DNA of 64,000 nt from Rhizomys pruinosus (taxonomy: Eukaryota; Chordata; Mammalia; Rodentia; Spalacidae): contig VZQC01005068.1 of the NCBI GenBank assembly GCA_009823505.1, positions 426,741 through 490,740 on the forward strand. Reading direction: 5' to 3'. Each line of letters starts with the position of its first letter. Within the stretch, counting starts at the first letter, position 1. The notes under the pieces were generated by a model, which had not been told where the DNA came from, made no database searches, and saw only the letters and a program-made list of their open reading frames with translations. A program made the translations under genes and the position numbers. Positions 1-11,029 of the stretch are shown here, in pieces.

Positions 1-245
1 GTGCCTGATTCTTCCCTTTGAAATAAGACAGTACTTGTTTTGGATTTTACAGCAGCCCACAGTTAAGAGACTTTTAATAGACTGTGAACTTTTAAGTGTT
101 TGGACATTTTAAGGACTGTGGGGCTTTTAAGGTTGTACTGTCTTAGGTTGTGATTAATGTTAACATCATACTTTGGGGATAAGAACTGGAAAGGTGGTGG
201 TTTAATAGTGATGTGTTTTGTGTGTCAAGTTGACAAGGGGTCAAT
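1..245 (+). mobile_element. MaLR-type LTR element, 3' end of internal region
   Basis: Non-coding sequence directly upstream of an LTR. Phrases such as gaacttttaagtgtttgg and ggtggtggtttaatagtga resemble the 3' end of MaLR internal regions as I remember them. The LTR begins at 246, so this is the stretch expected just before a 3' LTR. Nothing like it precedes the matching LTR at 31,938. The family name is uncertain and no coding capacity is visible. Confidence 0.55.
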
Positions 246-653
246 TGTGCTGGATAGCTTTAGTGTCAACTTGACACACCTGGGTTGAGGGAGCCTCAAT
301 TGGGGAATTGGCTCCATTGGATTGGCCTGTGGCCACATCTGTGGAGTATTGTCTTGATTGTTGGGCAGTGTGGGAGAGCCCAGCCCACTATGGATTGTGC
401 CACCCTGGGCAGGTTGTTGTGTACTGTATGAGAGGGCAGGCTGGGCATGAGCCAGGGGAGCAAGCCAGTGAACAGCATTCCTCCATGGCCTGTGCTTCAG
501 CTCCTGCCTCCAGGTTCTTTCCCTGAGTTCCTGCCTTGGGCTCCCTGCGTGATGAACCGTGACCCAGGAGATGTAAGCTGAATAAACCCTTTCCTCCCCA
601 AGTTGGTGTCGGTCAGAGTGTTTTGTCACAGCAATGGAAGACAAACTAGAACA
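246..653 (+). mobile_element. LTR (MaLR-like), left copy, preceded by internal sequence
   Basis: A 408-bp unit that starts TGTGCTGGATAG and ends in ACA, with an AATAAA signal followed by a T/G-rich stretch, as in a solo-size LTR. It is nearly identical to 31,938-32,345. The five bases before it (TCAAT) do not match the ATAAG that follows it at 654-658, so this copy has no target duplication. An open minus-strand frame of 139 codons through it is a chance frame. Confidence 0.75.
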
Positions 654-1469
654 ATAAGATTTACTTATTTCTAATATTTATGTAAGTCTCAAAAATGATT
701 AAAAAGCACACCATGTGGTTGTTTTGTTTCTTCAGTTTTTTAGCTTTATATCTTTTGCTTCTTGTCTTAATACTATATTGTGTAGGACCACTAACAGTGC
801 TACAGATAAAGCATTCAGAATTTTATGAGTAGGCAAGTGTTTGTAGCAGGATTGAGCTTTTTTTTATTTCTCTCAATATTCTTGAGAATTTTTATCAGAA
901 GTAGATGCCAAATACTATGTTGTTGAATGCTATTTTGCCTATCAAATTAAATAATGATTTATCCTCCCTTTTTTCTGTTCTTGTAATGAATTATATTGCT
1001 TGAATTTTACATGTCAGACTACTCTGGAATAAAATATCATTAGCCGTATAATATCTTTGACATTTCTTTGCATTAAGTTGAATTAATATCTAACTTGATG
1101 AATTTTGTATATTTATTCATGGGGAAGATTTGTTGGTACTTGTCCCTTCTTACTGTATAACTCATTTGCTTTTATAAATATTATTTTGCTCTTTTTTCCT
1201 GTTCTCTATAAGTTTGTATAGGACTGATACTATTTCCTTCTTTAAAGTTAAGGACATTTCACCAGAGAAGCAATCTAGAGGATAAATTTCTTTGTGGGAA
1301 TAAAAAGATTCCTGTCTTTTATTAACAGATTTATTATTAACTTTATTATTTAATAGGTACTAAGCCGTTCAAATTCCTGGTTTCTTCTCATCATTTTAGT
1401 AAAGTTTTCAGGGAATGTATCTTTTTACATAATAGCATTTTTAAGGCTCTTAAAAATGTCTTCTTAACA

Positions 1470-1516
1470 GCTGGAACTACAGGGAGACCCGGTCTCAAAA
1501 AGACAAAAAAAAAAAT
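1470..1516 (+). repeat. B1 SINE 3' fragment
   Basis: Only the last part of a B1 is present: the ctacagggagacc arm followed by a short A-rich tail. The same fragment lies at about 33,160-33,208 in the right copy. Confidence 0.6.
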
Positions 1517-1636
1517 CTTAATATTTTTTGAGACAAAGTCTTGCTGTGCATCCAGACACCTTAAATCAAGATCCACCTGCTTCAGCATCTTCTGAATGCA
1601 GGAAGTGGTAATACCTTTTTATTGTTAAAAGATTTG

Positions 1637-1757
1637 CACGGCCATGTTTATTTCAGCTCTCTTCACAATAGCAAAGAGCTGGAACCAACCCAAATGCCCC
1701 TCAACTGATGAGTGGATAGAGAAAATGTGGTACATCTACACAATGGAGTTCTATGCA
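1637..1757 (+). mobile_element. L1 ORF2 C-terminal fragment, cut off
   Basis: Encodes the conserved L1 ORF2p C-terminal stretch with WNQPKCPSTDEWIEKMW. It ends abruptly at 1,757, where the right copy continues through the stop codon and the 3' UTR (33,448 onwards). The break is the left edge of the 11.6-kb noisy block. Confidence 0.85.
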
Positions 1758-1765
1758 TCTCTTTC

Positions 1766-2862
1766 TAGGCTGGTACCACTCCCTGTAAGCAACTCTCCTT
1801 GGCAAATAACTCACAGCTCTGGGCATCTCTAATGTCTTCTTGGGGGTCTCTGCTTTCAACCAGGCTTCACATTCACGCTTCACACAACGGCCTATTAGGG
1901 GGCCAACGTCTTTTATTGCAGAGACGCCTGCTCCTGCTGCACTCTGCCTGGGCCTCTGTGGCTCTATGAAACCATGGAGGAATACTGAATAACCCCTTCA
2001 CTCTTGGCAGCCTTCGTGCCTCTAAGCCAGAGCACCAAGTGAATGAAATTGCCGATTTTGGCTGCAAGTTCGGGATGGACTCTCTCCCACTATTTAAACC
2101 ACATATTGCAAATTTGCTCTCCGGCTGGACTTGTTGGAAGTTAGAAAATGTCTTCCAGTCCAGTGTTTTCTTTCAAAAGTTGGGGGCTTATCTGGGTGTG
2201 GTCTTTCCCTAAAAGTACTGTTTCTGTTATTTACATGTAAATCTCATGGCCTCTCCTTAATCACTTAAATCTCACCTTTCCCATTGTATACTTGTAAATA
2301 ACTAGGCCTCTCCTAATCAACGTTAGAGGTCATCCATTATCAAAAAGGGAACCTCTCCTTGTCACAATGCCTGGCCGCGCACCGTTATCTTCCTAGTACA
2401 CTTTCAGATCCAACTACATGATGCTTTTCTTTCTTTCTGCCCCATCTGCGCTTCTTCACTGTAAATTTCCCCCCTGTACAATATTCACCATTAACAGCGA
2501 CGCCAAGCGCATTTTCTTACATTAGGCTGTCTTGAATATCCTCTGCCAAAGTTCATTAGTCCATTGCTTTTCAACTTAGCATCAGGCAAGCATTTGGGCT
2601 GTGGGGCAAACTGCTGCCAGGGACACTCTTTATCAGAATATCCCAGTTGCTGCCTAGTCTTTATTTTCCTCTGGAGCTACATTTTTTGCAGCAATGCTTT
2701 CTTTTAGGCTTCTACTAGAATGGCCATTAAGCTCTGCTTACAGAGGTCAACAGTTTTTTTAGGGCCCGAATTTCGGCACAGTCGTCCACATTTGTCCAAA
2801 CATCCACATGGTTGCAGGAGGGTTCCTCACAGCCAACGGCACACTCTCTGGTACCAAATAAA
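1766..2862 (-). mobile_element. MaLR internal region, partial
   Basis: Matches the internal part of the complete element at 7,485-9,042, with shared phrases such as ggctggtaccactccctgta and ccattaagctctgcttaca. It lacks the portion nearest the 3' LTR, being cut at about 1,766. It has no usable coding frame and many indels. Confidence 0.75.
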
Positions 2863-3236
2863 TGTATTAGTCACTTTTCGTTGCTGCGATAAAACGCAAC
2901 CGATGAGGCAAGGGAACTTAATAAAAGGAAGAGTTTATAGTTGAGCTTATGATTAGATGGTTTCAGGGAATCAGAATCCATTTGGCAAGAAGCACAGTGG
3001 CCGAGCTAGAGCGAGCAAAGCGAAAGGGTCACATCTAAATGGAGCAGCCGGAAGGCAGGAGAGAGCGACTGGGAGACGCACAAGCCTTGTTAAACTCACT
3101 AAGCCTGCCCCAAGTGATGTACTTTCTCCAGCATAGTCACACCTTCTAAGACCCTCCAAAACAGTGCCACGCGACAGGAGACAAAATGTCTTAATACTAT
3201 AAAGGCCTATGGGGGACACTCATATAAACCACCACA
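2863..3236 (-). mobile_element. MaLR LTR (5' LTR of the partial element)
   Basis: Runs from tgtattagtcactttt to aaaccaccaca. Read on the minus strand it begins TGTGGTGGTTT, the usual start of ORR1-type MaLR LTRs. It matches the LTRs at 7,097-7,484 and 9,043-9,452. Confidence 0.75.
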
Positions 3237-3255
3237 CCCCCTTAAGAAGGAGATT

Positions 3256-4258
3256 GAAAGAAAAACAGCAGAAGATGGAGAGCTCCGCATGCTCATGGAT
3301 TAAAAATGATGTAATAAAATTTCCATCTACCCAAATATACAATTCAATAGCTAATCCCAATCAAAATCCGCGATGAGTTTTCGCCAAGCAGACTTGGGAA
3401 AAAAGTCTTTACATTTATATAGAAAACAAAAGACCCTGAATATCAAAGCAAACCTGATTGAAAAGTAGGCAATCAGGGGGGATCAATATAGCAAACTTGC
3501 AAACTATATTACAACATGGCTATAGTCATTAAAACAGGCTGGTACTAACTGGGCACAAAGAACATATCTGTAGACGCATGGAAAAAACTGAAGGTCGCAA
3601 ACTTGAATTCATACAATTTCAGGCCACCTCATATTTGCAAGGGGCAAAAGAATCAATGGAGGAAAGGCAGCAAATGGCATCTTCAGGTGAAAAAACAAAT
3701 GGTGTTGACAAAAATGGATCACGCTTAGAAGAGAAATGAAATTAAACCCCTAAATCTCACCCTGTACAAAAATCAACTCCAAATGAATAAAAGACCTCAG
3801 TGTGAAACCAAAATCTTGAAGGTGATAGAAGAAAAAGTTGGCAGCAAACTGAAAGAAATGGCCGAGGAGAAGGACGTCTAACTCAGACAACTGCTGCACG
3901 AGGAGTGAGGTCAACGAATTGACAGGAGATATATATATAATATCTATATATATATATTATTAGATATAATATAATAAATAATATGAGGAAATGATAACAG
4001 AATGAGGGAAGCAAGCAGCAGTGGAACGAGGGGGGGAGGGAAAGGGACTGATGAAACAGTAAAGTTACCGCGAAGGACAATAAGCCTCTGGCTTGAAAAA
4101 AACTTTGGAAAAGAATCAGAAAAATACAAGGCAGAGGTAGCAGGGTGTGGCATAAACGCAGGTTGGGTGGGGGCATGGACGACAAGAGATTGAGTCTAGA
4201 TTGGACTGGAGAAATGATGTATGAAATGCCACATAACTTTCATCAATAAACCAGAGAT
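3256..4258 (+). mobile_element. L1 3' end, degraded or noisy
   Basis: L1 ORF2-derived sequence (caggctggtactaactgg and similar) followed by a 3' UTR-like end with atgatgtatgaaatg near 4,213. Frames are broken every few tens of bases. An AT-rich (TA)n patch lies at 3,930-3,975. Confidence 0.65.
3930..3975. repeat. (TA)n low-complexity patch
   Basis: Short imperfect TA run inside the L1 3' region. Confidence 0.7.
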
Positions 4259-4499
4259 CTTAGTGGATATAAGATTGATAATCTAATATAATATAACAGA
4301 TAAGGTGAATAAATTGATTCTGGATTTCAAGGGCAAATCATTGCTACCATTTTCAATTCCTGAAGCTTGTATATACCAAATTGTTGACATAGTAAATTAA
4401 TGCTAAAATGAATTTTATGCTCTTGATTTTATGGAGCGCCAGCAAGAATGTTCTTTAAAATTTTTATAAAAGAAAGTCTCATTAAAAATTCATCATTTT
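4259..4499. other. AT-rich spacer, nothing recognised
   Basis: AT-rich sequence between two L1 fragments, with no repeat or gene that I can name. Confidence 0.4.
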
Positions 4500-5910
4500 T
4501 CCGCCTTGCGATGACGGACTACACTTAGAGAAAAAATCCTTAAATTCAGTTGGAAAAACAAAAGACCCCAAATAGCCTAAGCAGCCCTGAGTGAAAATGC
4601 AATACAGGGGGGGATTACCATACTAGATTTCAAACAATACTACAGGACTACACTCGTAAAAGGAGCCTGGTACTAGCACAAAAACTGACCTGTTGAGGGC
4701 AATGGAGAGAACAAAATTGAAGATCCGAGCCTGAGCTCATAAAATTTCAGCCACCTATATTCAATAAAGGGGCCCAAAAACCTCATTGGGAGGAAAGACG
4801 TCATCTTCAGCAAATGGTGCTGGCAAAACTGGATCAGACCATAATATGTAGAAGAACAAAATTAACCCATACCTCTCACCAGCTGTACATAAAATGCAAC
4901 AGGTCAAAGGGGTAGAAGTACCTCAATGTGAAACCCAAACTCTTAAAATGATAGAAGAATAGTTGGTAGCAATCTGATATAGACATAGGAGTAGGAAAAG
5001 ACTGTCTAAAATCGAAAGCAGAAGCTGTGCAGGAAATAAAGGTCAACAATCAAAAAGTGGGGACCAGCTCAATAAAGCCTCAAAAGCTTCGATACAGCAA
5101 AAGGAAAAAAAATCAAGGAAGTGAAGGAGAAAACCCACAGGAGTGGGAGGAAACCTTTACATCTGAATACGATGAAAGAGATTAAGCATCCAGAATATAT
5201 GAAGCTACTCAAAAAACAAAGAGAAATAAATGACTCACTAAAAAGTTGGAGTAAAGAGCTAAACAGAGACTTCATTCACCAATGAGGAAGTAAAGATGGC
5301 TGAGAAAGCATCTTAAAAGTTGTGAATTAACAATGAGAAACATGTAATAGAGAAGGAAATGCAAATCAAACACTTTAAGATATCATCACTCAATGAATAC
5401 TGGCTAAGATCGAGAAAATAAAAGACACCAAATGCCGGAAGAAGTTATGGGGGAAAGGGGAACACTCAAAAACTGCTGGTGGGAATGTAAACTCCTGAAA
5501 CCCCTATGAAAAGCAATGAGGAGAACCCTTAAAAGACTCATATAGCCTGCAACCTGACGCAGGCGGTATCCCCTCCTGGGTATATACTCGCACAAGACTG
5601 GTCAGCACTACTGCAATGATACATGCACACCTATGTTTTTAAGTTGCGAGGGCTCTTTTCATCGAACCAACAATAGCATAGCTAAGCACAGTGTAGAACC
5701 AACCCAAATGCCTCCAACTGACGAGTGGATAACAAAAATGATGGTACAGGGCAGCTTCACAATGGAAGTTCTACACAGCGAGTAAACAAAGATAGAAATC
5801 ATGAGGCTTTGCAGGTAGAAATGGATGAACCTGAATCCTATTATGCTAGTGAATTAACTCAGTCTCAAAAATCAAAAAGACAGGAATGGTTTTCCACCTC
5901 ATTTGTGGGT
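4500..5910 (+). mobile_element. L1 ORF2 3' portion, degraded or noisy
   Basis: A second L1 fragment in the same orientation. It covers the region after the reverse transcriptase down to the C-terminus (the ELTQSQKSKR type of ending near 5,850-5,880). It is heavily frameshifted. It overlaps in L1 coordinates with 3,256-4,258, so it is a separate copy or a re-read of one. Confidence 0.7.
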
Positions 5911-6490
5911 GCTAGTAGCAAATCCCCGGCAACTTTGGAAGAAAAGCTGAACAATGTTATTATTATATTTCTGTTTAACTGAAAGCAGAACTGTGGTGTT
6001 ATAATGTGGATATCTTAATAAGCCCTAGAACTAACTTGGGCGCTACTTTGCCACTTACTTTCAGACATTGTAATTAATGCATATGGAAAAAGGTATATAT
6101 TCATATGTTAGAGTGATATCAATTAAAAGAAAAAACGTGAACCCCTAAACATAAAAAAGTGACTTCTAGAAGTTAAACATTTATCAGATGAGTCACTAGT
6201 GAAGAGGTATTTTTCGAGCGCACGCTAAACTTGTTTTGGAATTAATCTAGAATTTATTTTCAGAGTTACGAATTTTGGTATATGTAGGGAGTGTGACTCT
6301 ACATCGATATATATATAATATCTCTACAATTGATCTCATGCTATGCGCATATAGCATCTAAATATTTATTTCGGCGTCATCCCCAATGAAGAGGAGAACA
6401 ACCACAACAAGACTTCTAGCCCCTTTTTTTTCCCAAATTAACATGACTAAAAACTGTAAAAGTTCATGCATCAAAAAAGTTTTTAAAAAA
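5911..6490. other. AT-rich stretch, nothing recognised
   Basis: AT-rich DNA with a short TA run near 6,306-6,320. No gene or named repeat is seen. Confidence 0.4.
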
Positions 6491-6492
6491 AA

Positions 6493-6668
6493 AAAATAAG
6501 AGTGAGAAAAAGATGCATGACAGGCTTAACATGTATGGCAGAATGCATGAACTGTGATGGGGTGTGGATGGGAGAAGGTCTAAAATTTGATTAAGAAATG
6601 TATGAAATGTACAACCGTCAAAATAGGAGAGAGAAAGAGAGAGAGTAGAGAGAGAGAGAGAGAGAGAT
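6493..6668 (+). mobile_element. L1 3' UTR end followed by (GA)n
   Basis: Contains the L1 3' UTR phrases ggcagaatgcatgaactg and gtatgaaatgtacaac, then a GA-rich microsatellite from about 6,628 to 6,668. The same UTR type is seen at 30,960-31,070. Confidence 0.6.
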
Positions 6669-7096
6669 ACCCAATGCATCATCTCAGCTCACATCTTCTG
6701 CAGTATACAATTTCTTCTCTAGATTTTCATGAATTAATTTTCATATAAGAAAATGACTTTCCATGATGAAATGACTTTAAAGAGAAAAGAGGGAGAAATT
6801 ACCCATGAGAATGGTAATCTCAACAGTAATCAGAAAGGGAATCTTTGTAGTATGTCACTGTTTGATTTATATATATATATATAGATTAGATAAATATAAT
6901 ATATATATATATATAACTTAATATCACACTCATATTTCAAACTAAAAAAACAAGCAAAACAAACAAAAAAATGTTATGCATTGCAATATAAGATTCTTTA
7001 GGGCTAGATGATGACATTCGCTGAGTTTCTTTGTGAAGGCTTTTGATAGATTTATTTTGTGTATGTTTGTAAGTGAATAAGGAACGCAGGGTGGCC
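6669..7096. other. AT-rich stretch with (TA)n
   Basis: Mostly AT-rich. It contains imperfect (TA)n at about 6,869-6,914 and an A-rich patch at 6,943-6,970. No gene is recognised. Confidence 0.45.
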
Positions 7097-9452
7097 TGTA
7101 TTAGTGACTTTTCTGTGGTGTGATAAAACACCATGTCCAAGGGAAAATTGATCAAAGAAGAGAGTTTATTTGAGAATTACTAATTGACGGTTCCACGCAG
7201 GGAATCAGAGTCCCATGTGGTGGAAACTGGCGGCTGGAGCTGAGGCAGCAAGCCGAGGGTCACAATCTCCGAATGAGGCCAGGGAAGCACAAGAGAGAGA
7301 GACTGGAGAAAACCAAAGGCTTGTTAAACTCACTAAGCCGGCACCGCCCAGCAATGACAGGGCCTACTTCTCTCAGCACAGCTGTAGAACACCTTCTAAG
7401 AACTCCAGAGGACTGGCGCAACCAACTGGAGAGAAAATGTCGGAATACTCAAAGTTATGGGGACACGCATTCAAACCACGCACATTCCACTACACTGGCC
7501 GCGGCGCATAAGGCCTCCTGACAATATAAAATGCAAAATGCATTCAGGCCAACCCCAAAAAGTCCCCATAGTCTTTACCATAGTCTCAATTCTATTCAAA
7601 GGCCTATAGTCCAAAATCTCTTCTGAGACATGAGGGCGCTAATCGCTTAACTGTAAGCTCCTATAAAAATCAAAAGGTGAATTACAACACTCGCAACATA
7701 CAGTGGAACTGAATACACATTCCGATTCAAAAGGGTGGAATAAAGGCATAGTGAGGAAATAGTTGACCAACAAGACTGAAAACCAGAGGGCAAACGCCAA
7801 GTCCTGTAGCTGCACATGTACAACTTACTGGAATTTATTGCCAAAGGGCTTAGATGGCTCGACTCTTGTCGTCAGCTTTGCTTGCAGCATACATCTCGTT
7901 CTTAGGCTGGTACCACTCCCTGTATGCAGCTCTCCTAAGCAAATATCTGACAGCTCTGGAATCTCAAATATCTTCTTGGTGTCTCCACTTCCAACCAGGC
8001 TTCACACTCAAAGCTTCACGCAATGGCCCATCAAGGCCTTCTATATTCAGATATGCCCCTGCTGGCAACAGACATTGTCTATTCAGCAGGCTTCATGCAT
8101 GGCCGATCAGGGCGCTTCTTTATTCAGGGACAACCCCTGCTGCGGGGCAAGCTGCACGCTTCCTGGCCTCTTTGGCTCTATGAAACCATGGAGGAAGAAC
8201 TGACAACCTCTTCACTCTTGCAAACTTGATGCCTCTAAAGCCAGCACCCGTGAATGAAACTAAAACTGAGCCCAGAGTTTGGTGGCAAGTTTGGGATGGA
8301 ACCTGGCCTATTTCAAACACATTTGCGACTTTTCTCTGTCCTGGACTGGTTGGAGCAGAAATCCTTCATCAGTATTTTCCTTTCAAAATTGGAGGCTTAG
8401 GCTGGGTGTGGTATTTTGTCCTGAAGGTAACTGTTGCTGGTTGTTTACATGTAGACTCCAGGGCCTTCTCCTTAATCACTTTATCTCACTTTTCCATTTT
8501 TACTTGTAAATAGCTAGGCCTTTCCTTAATCACTTTAGTCTCCGTATCAAAAGGAACCTCTCCTACACATTTTTTGGCCACACCTTTAATCGTCCTAGTG
8601 GCTGTTTTGCAGATCCAAACCGGACATTCTGCATTTCTTTCTGCTCATCTGCTCTTCTTATCTGTAGATCTGTACAATATTCACCATTACAGCCACACCA
8701 CCATTTCTACATTAGATTGTCCTTTAAATATCTGCTGCCAAACACATTAGTCCGTTGCTTTTCAACATAGCCTCAGGCAAACATTTGTGCTGTGGGCACA
8801 CTGCGGCCATACTTTTTGTCAAAATATCCCAGTCGCTGTCTAAGTCTTTATTTTCTCTGGAATACATTTTTTGCAGAGTGGCTGCCTTCCAGACTCCTAC
8901 CAGAATGGGCCATTAAGCTCTGCTTACAGTAAGTCAACAGCTTTTCTAGGCCAAAGTTCCAAAGGCTTCCACATTTCTCCAAACAACCACACGGTGGCAG
9001 TTCTTCACAAGCAAACACAGCCCACTCTCGGTACCAAATAATTTTATTAGTCACTTTCCTGTTGCTGTGGGATAAAACACCATGACCAATTATCAAAGGA
9101 ACTGATAATTGGGAAATTATCAATAGGGAAACTTATACAATGAAAAGTTTATCTGAGCTTATAGATTGATGGTTCCAGGGAATCAGAGTCCATTGTGCAG
9201 GAAGCATGGTGGCCAGGGTCTGGAGCATGAGCAAGGGCTGAGGGTCACATCACTCAATGAGCACGAAGACAAGAGAGAGAGACAGAGACTGCAAGGCTTG
9301 TTTAACACACTAAGCCCACCCCCAATGTGCTTCCCTTTGGCACAGCCACACGGCTTTCTAAGACGTCTCCCTCCAAGAGCAGTGACAAGCCACTGGAAAC
9401 AAATGTCTGAAACATTAAAGGGCCTATGGGGTCGACTCATCAAACCACCACA
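7097..9452 (-). mobile_element. Complete MaLR (ORR1-like) LTR element, non-coding
   Basis: An LTR-internal-LTR unit of about 2.36 kb in minus orientation: 3' LTR 7,097-7,484, internal 7,485-9,042, 5' LTR 9,043-9,452. Internal phrases such as gcaaaatgcattcaggcca and ataaaggcatagtgagg are typical of MaLR internal regions as I remember them. It is flanked by GTGGCC on the left and GTGCC on the right, a probable 5-bp target duplication blurred by a sequencing error. No gag, pol or env frame is present, as expected for this non-autonomous family. Confidence 0.78.
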
Positions 9453-9456
9453 GTGC

Positions 9457-9560
9457 CATATGTGGGGGCATGTGTGTACTGAGCATGCAGTTGGAGAGGC
9501 AGAGGTCAACCTTGGCTGTCCAGATGTCTGCAGTTCTTCAGGAGCCCTGCGACCTTGTTT
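9457..9560 (-). repeat. B4/RSINE-type SINE fragment
   Basis: The phrase aggtcaaccttggctgtc with ttcaggagccctgcgacc corresponds to the reverse of B4-type SINE 3' sequence. It directly follows the MaLR element. Confidence 0.5.
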
Positions 9561-9717
9561 ATATTTGTTTTTATTATTTATTTTATATTAATGGTTGAAA
9601 TTTATAATAGCACATAGCATCAAAATATACAAATGAAACTTGTGATAAACCAAAAAAAGCAGATGGCAAAAGACAGTGCACTTTAACATGGAAATGTCCT
9701 TTTTTTTCGCAATTTGT

Positions 9718-9721
9718 AAAT

Positions 9722-9753
<32 letters not shown>

Positions 9754-9765
9754 ATATAGATAAAT
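9718..9765. repeat. (TA)n microsatellite
   Basis: Imperfect TA dinucleotide run of about 45 bases. Confidence 0.85.
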
Positions 9766-9819
9766 AAATTGCCTGGTTGAGGGTTTTATTATTTTTAATT
9801 AATATAATTCATTTTCTTT

Positions 9820-10060
9820 TTTGCTCGAACGCTGTCTATGTTATTCGCCGCACAGGACGTGCTATGACGTCCCGATCTGTGGCCTAACGCCAAACAACTC
9901 GACCGATCCATCCTGGGCCCCCCTGCGCCCCACTGGGCCGCCCTCCCCGCCATTGTCAACCCCAATGAGGTCCAGTGCACGCCTCGTGGTCGCTGTCAAT
10001 TGTCCTATCGCTGCCCGGGCCTTCCTTACAGCAAGCCTTGGTATATGCTAACACTAGCAT
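9820..10060. other. Isolated GC- and CpG-rich patch of unknown origin
   Basis: About 240 bases rich in CpG (cgaacgctg, ttcgccgcac, tgcgccccac, cgctgcccgggcc) inside AT-rich noisy sequence. It has no recognisable repeat or protein. The open frames on both strands are low-complexity Pro/Ser or Gly/Arg translations. It could be an LTR fragment, a CpG-rich unique sequence or a chimeric read. Confidence 0.35.
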
Positions 10061-11025
10061 TCTACACTCTGAAGCGGCTATAAGCATCCCAGCAGCCGTT
10101 CCGCTCAGTTCCACATCTGGAGTTTGCTAGATATTCCCATCTGGTGATTAGAAGTTTTGGAGATTCCCTAAAGTTTTATGTCTGAAGTAAAATTTCTCAG
10201 ACCTTACAGATTATTTATTTCTGGTTATAACTTTCCTTTTGGATGCTTAAGACACACACAGCTATAGCCCAGATTAACCAAGGTTGTTGTTTCCTCAAGG
10301 TCAGTTGAGGATCTGGTCTCAAGGGTCTCTTGGGGTTCTTTTTTATGGGGGGAGGAGGATGGCGGCGCCTTGCTCCCATCAGCTTTTCATTTACCAGACA
10401 AAATCAGGTTTTGCTACACCAGGCTTCCCTCTTTGAAGCATGAGCAGACTTTCTCTTTATAGACTGGGAGGGCGGGCTGAAGTGCCTATTGGTGGATGCT
10501 CTAAGACCTCATTGGCACAGGAAGGACTGGGTGAGCTCCATTTGCAGGACGATTTCACCACACAACCGGCAAAGATGGTCCCGCTTTGCATATTCCCCTG
10601 AGGCTTAGTTGACCCCTGGGGATGGGGAACAAAGTTATCCCTTGGTCCCTCAGCCAGTTTGGTAGGGGCATTAATATGGTCATTAAGCATCCATAAAAGG
10701 CTAAATTACATCAGCCTGATACTTTGCACCTATACTAAAATTTTATCTTCTGAAACAAAACTGTGTTTGTAATTATTCCATATGCATACATATTTCTTAT
10801 TTGTTTTTCATTCCATTTTAACTTTTATGTTACTCTAAAAACATATTAGGCAGCCGGGCACCATGCATATGCAAAAACCTGCATGTCCTGAAATAAATGG
10901 CCTAGGGATTCATAATAGAAGAGCAGCAGTTGTGTTCATATCATGAGGAATATAGACATGATATGCTCAGTTTGCTTACAACTAGATACTTGTTACTAGC
11001 ATCCACAGGATGAGGGATAGCCATT
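10061..11025. other. Unassigned sequence, possibly LTR-derived
   Basis: 10,190-10,720 is of moderate GC content, with cctcaaggtcagttgagg and TATA-like ttcctttat and ccataaaagg motifs, which would fit an old LTR but prove nothing. 10,721-11,025 is AT-rich. No gene is recognised. Confidence 0.3.
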
Positions 11026-11029
11026 CTTC

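Larger units (their letters stand above)
246..1757 (+). repeat. Duplicated segment, left copy, part 1
   Basis: Matches 31,938-33,447 almost base for base, with only scattered substitutions (for example atactatattg against atactacattg). Homology stops after ctatgca at 1,757 and resumes at 13,405. The part contains the LTR, AT-rich single-copy DNA at 660-1,460, a B1 3' fragment and an L1 fragment. No gene is seen. Confidence 0.93.

Noticed and set aside
225..644. 139-codon minus-strand frame, present again at 31,929-32,336
   Set aside because: It lies entirely inside the LTR and is shared only because the LTR is duplicated. It has no domain and no conservation beyond the repeat.
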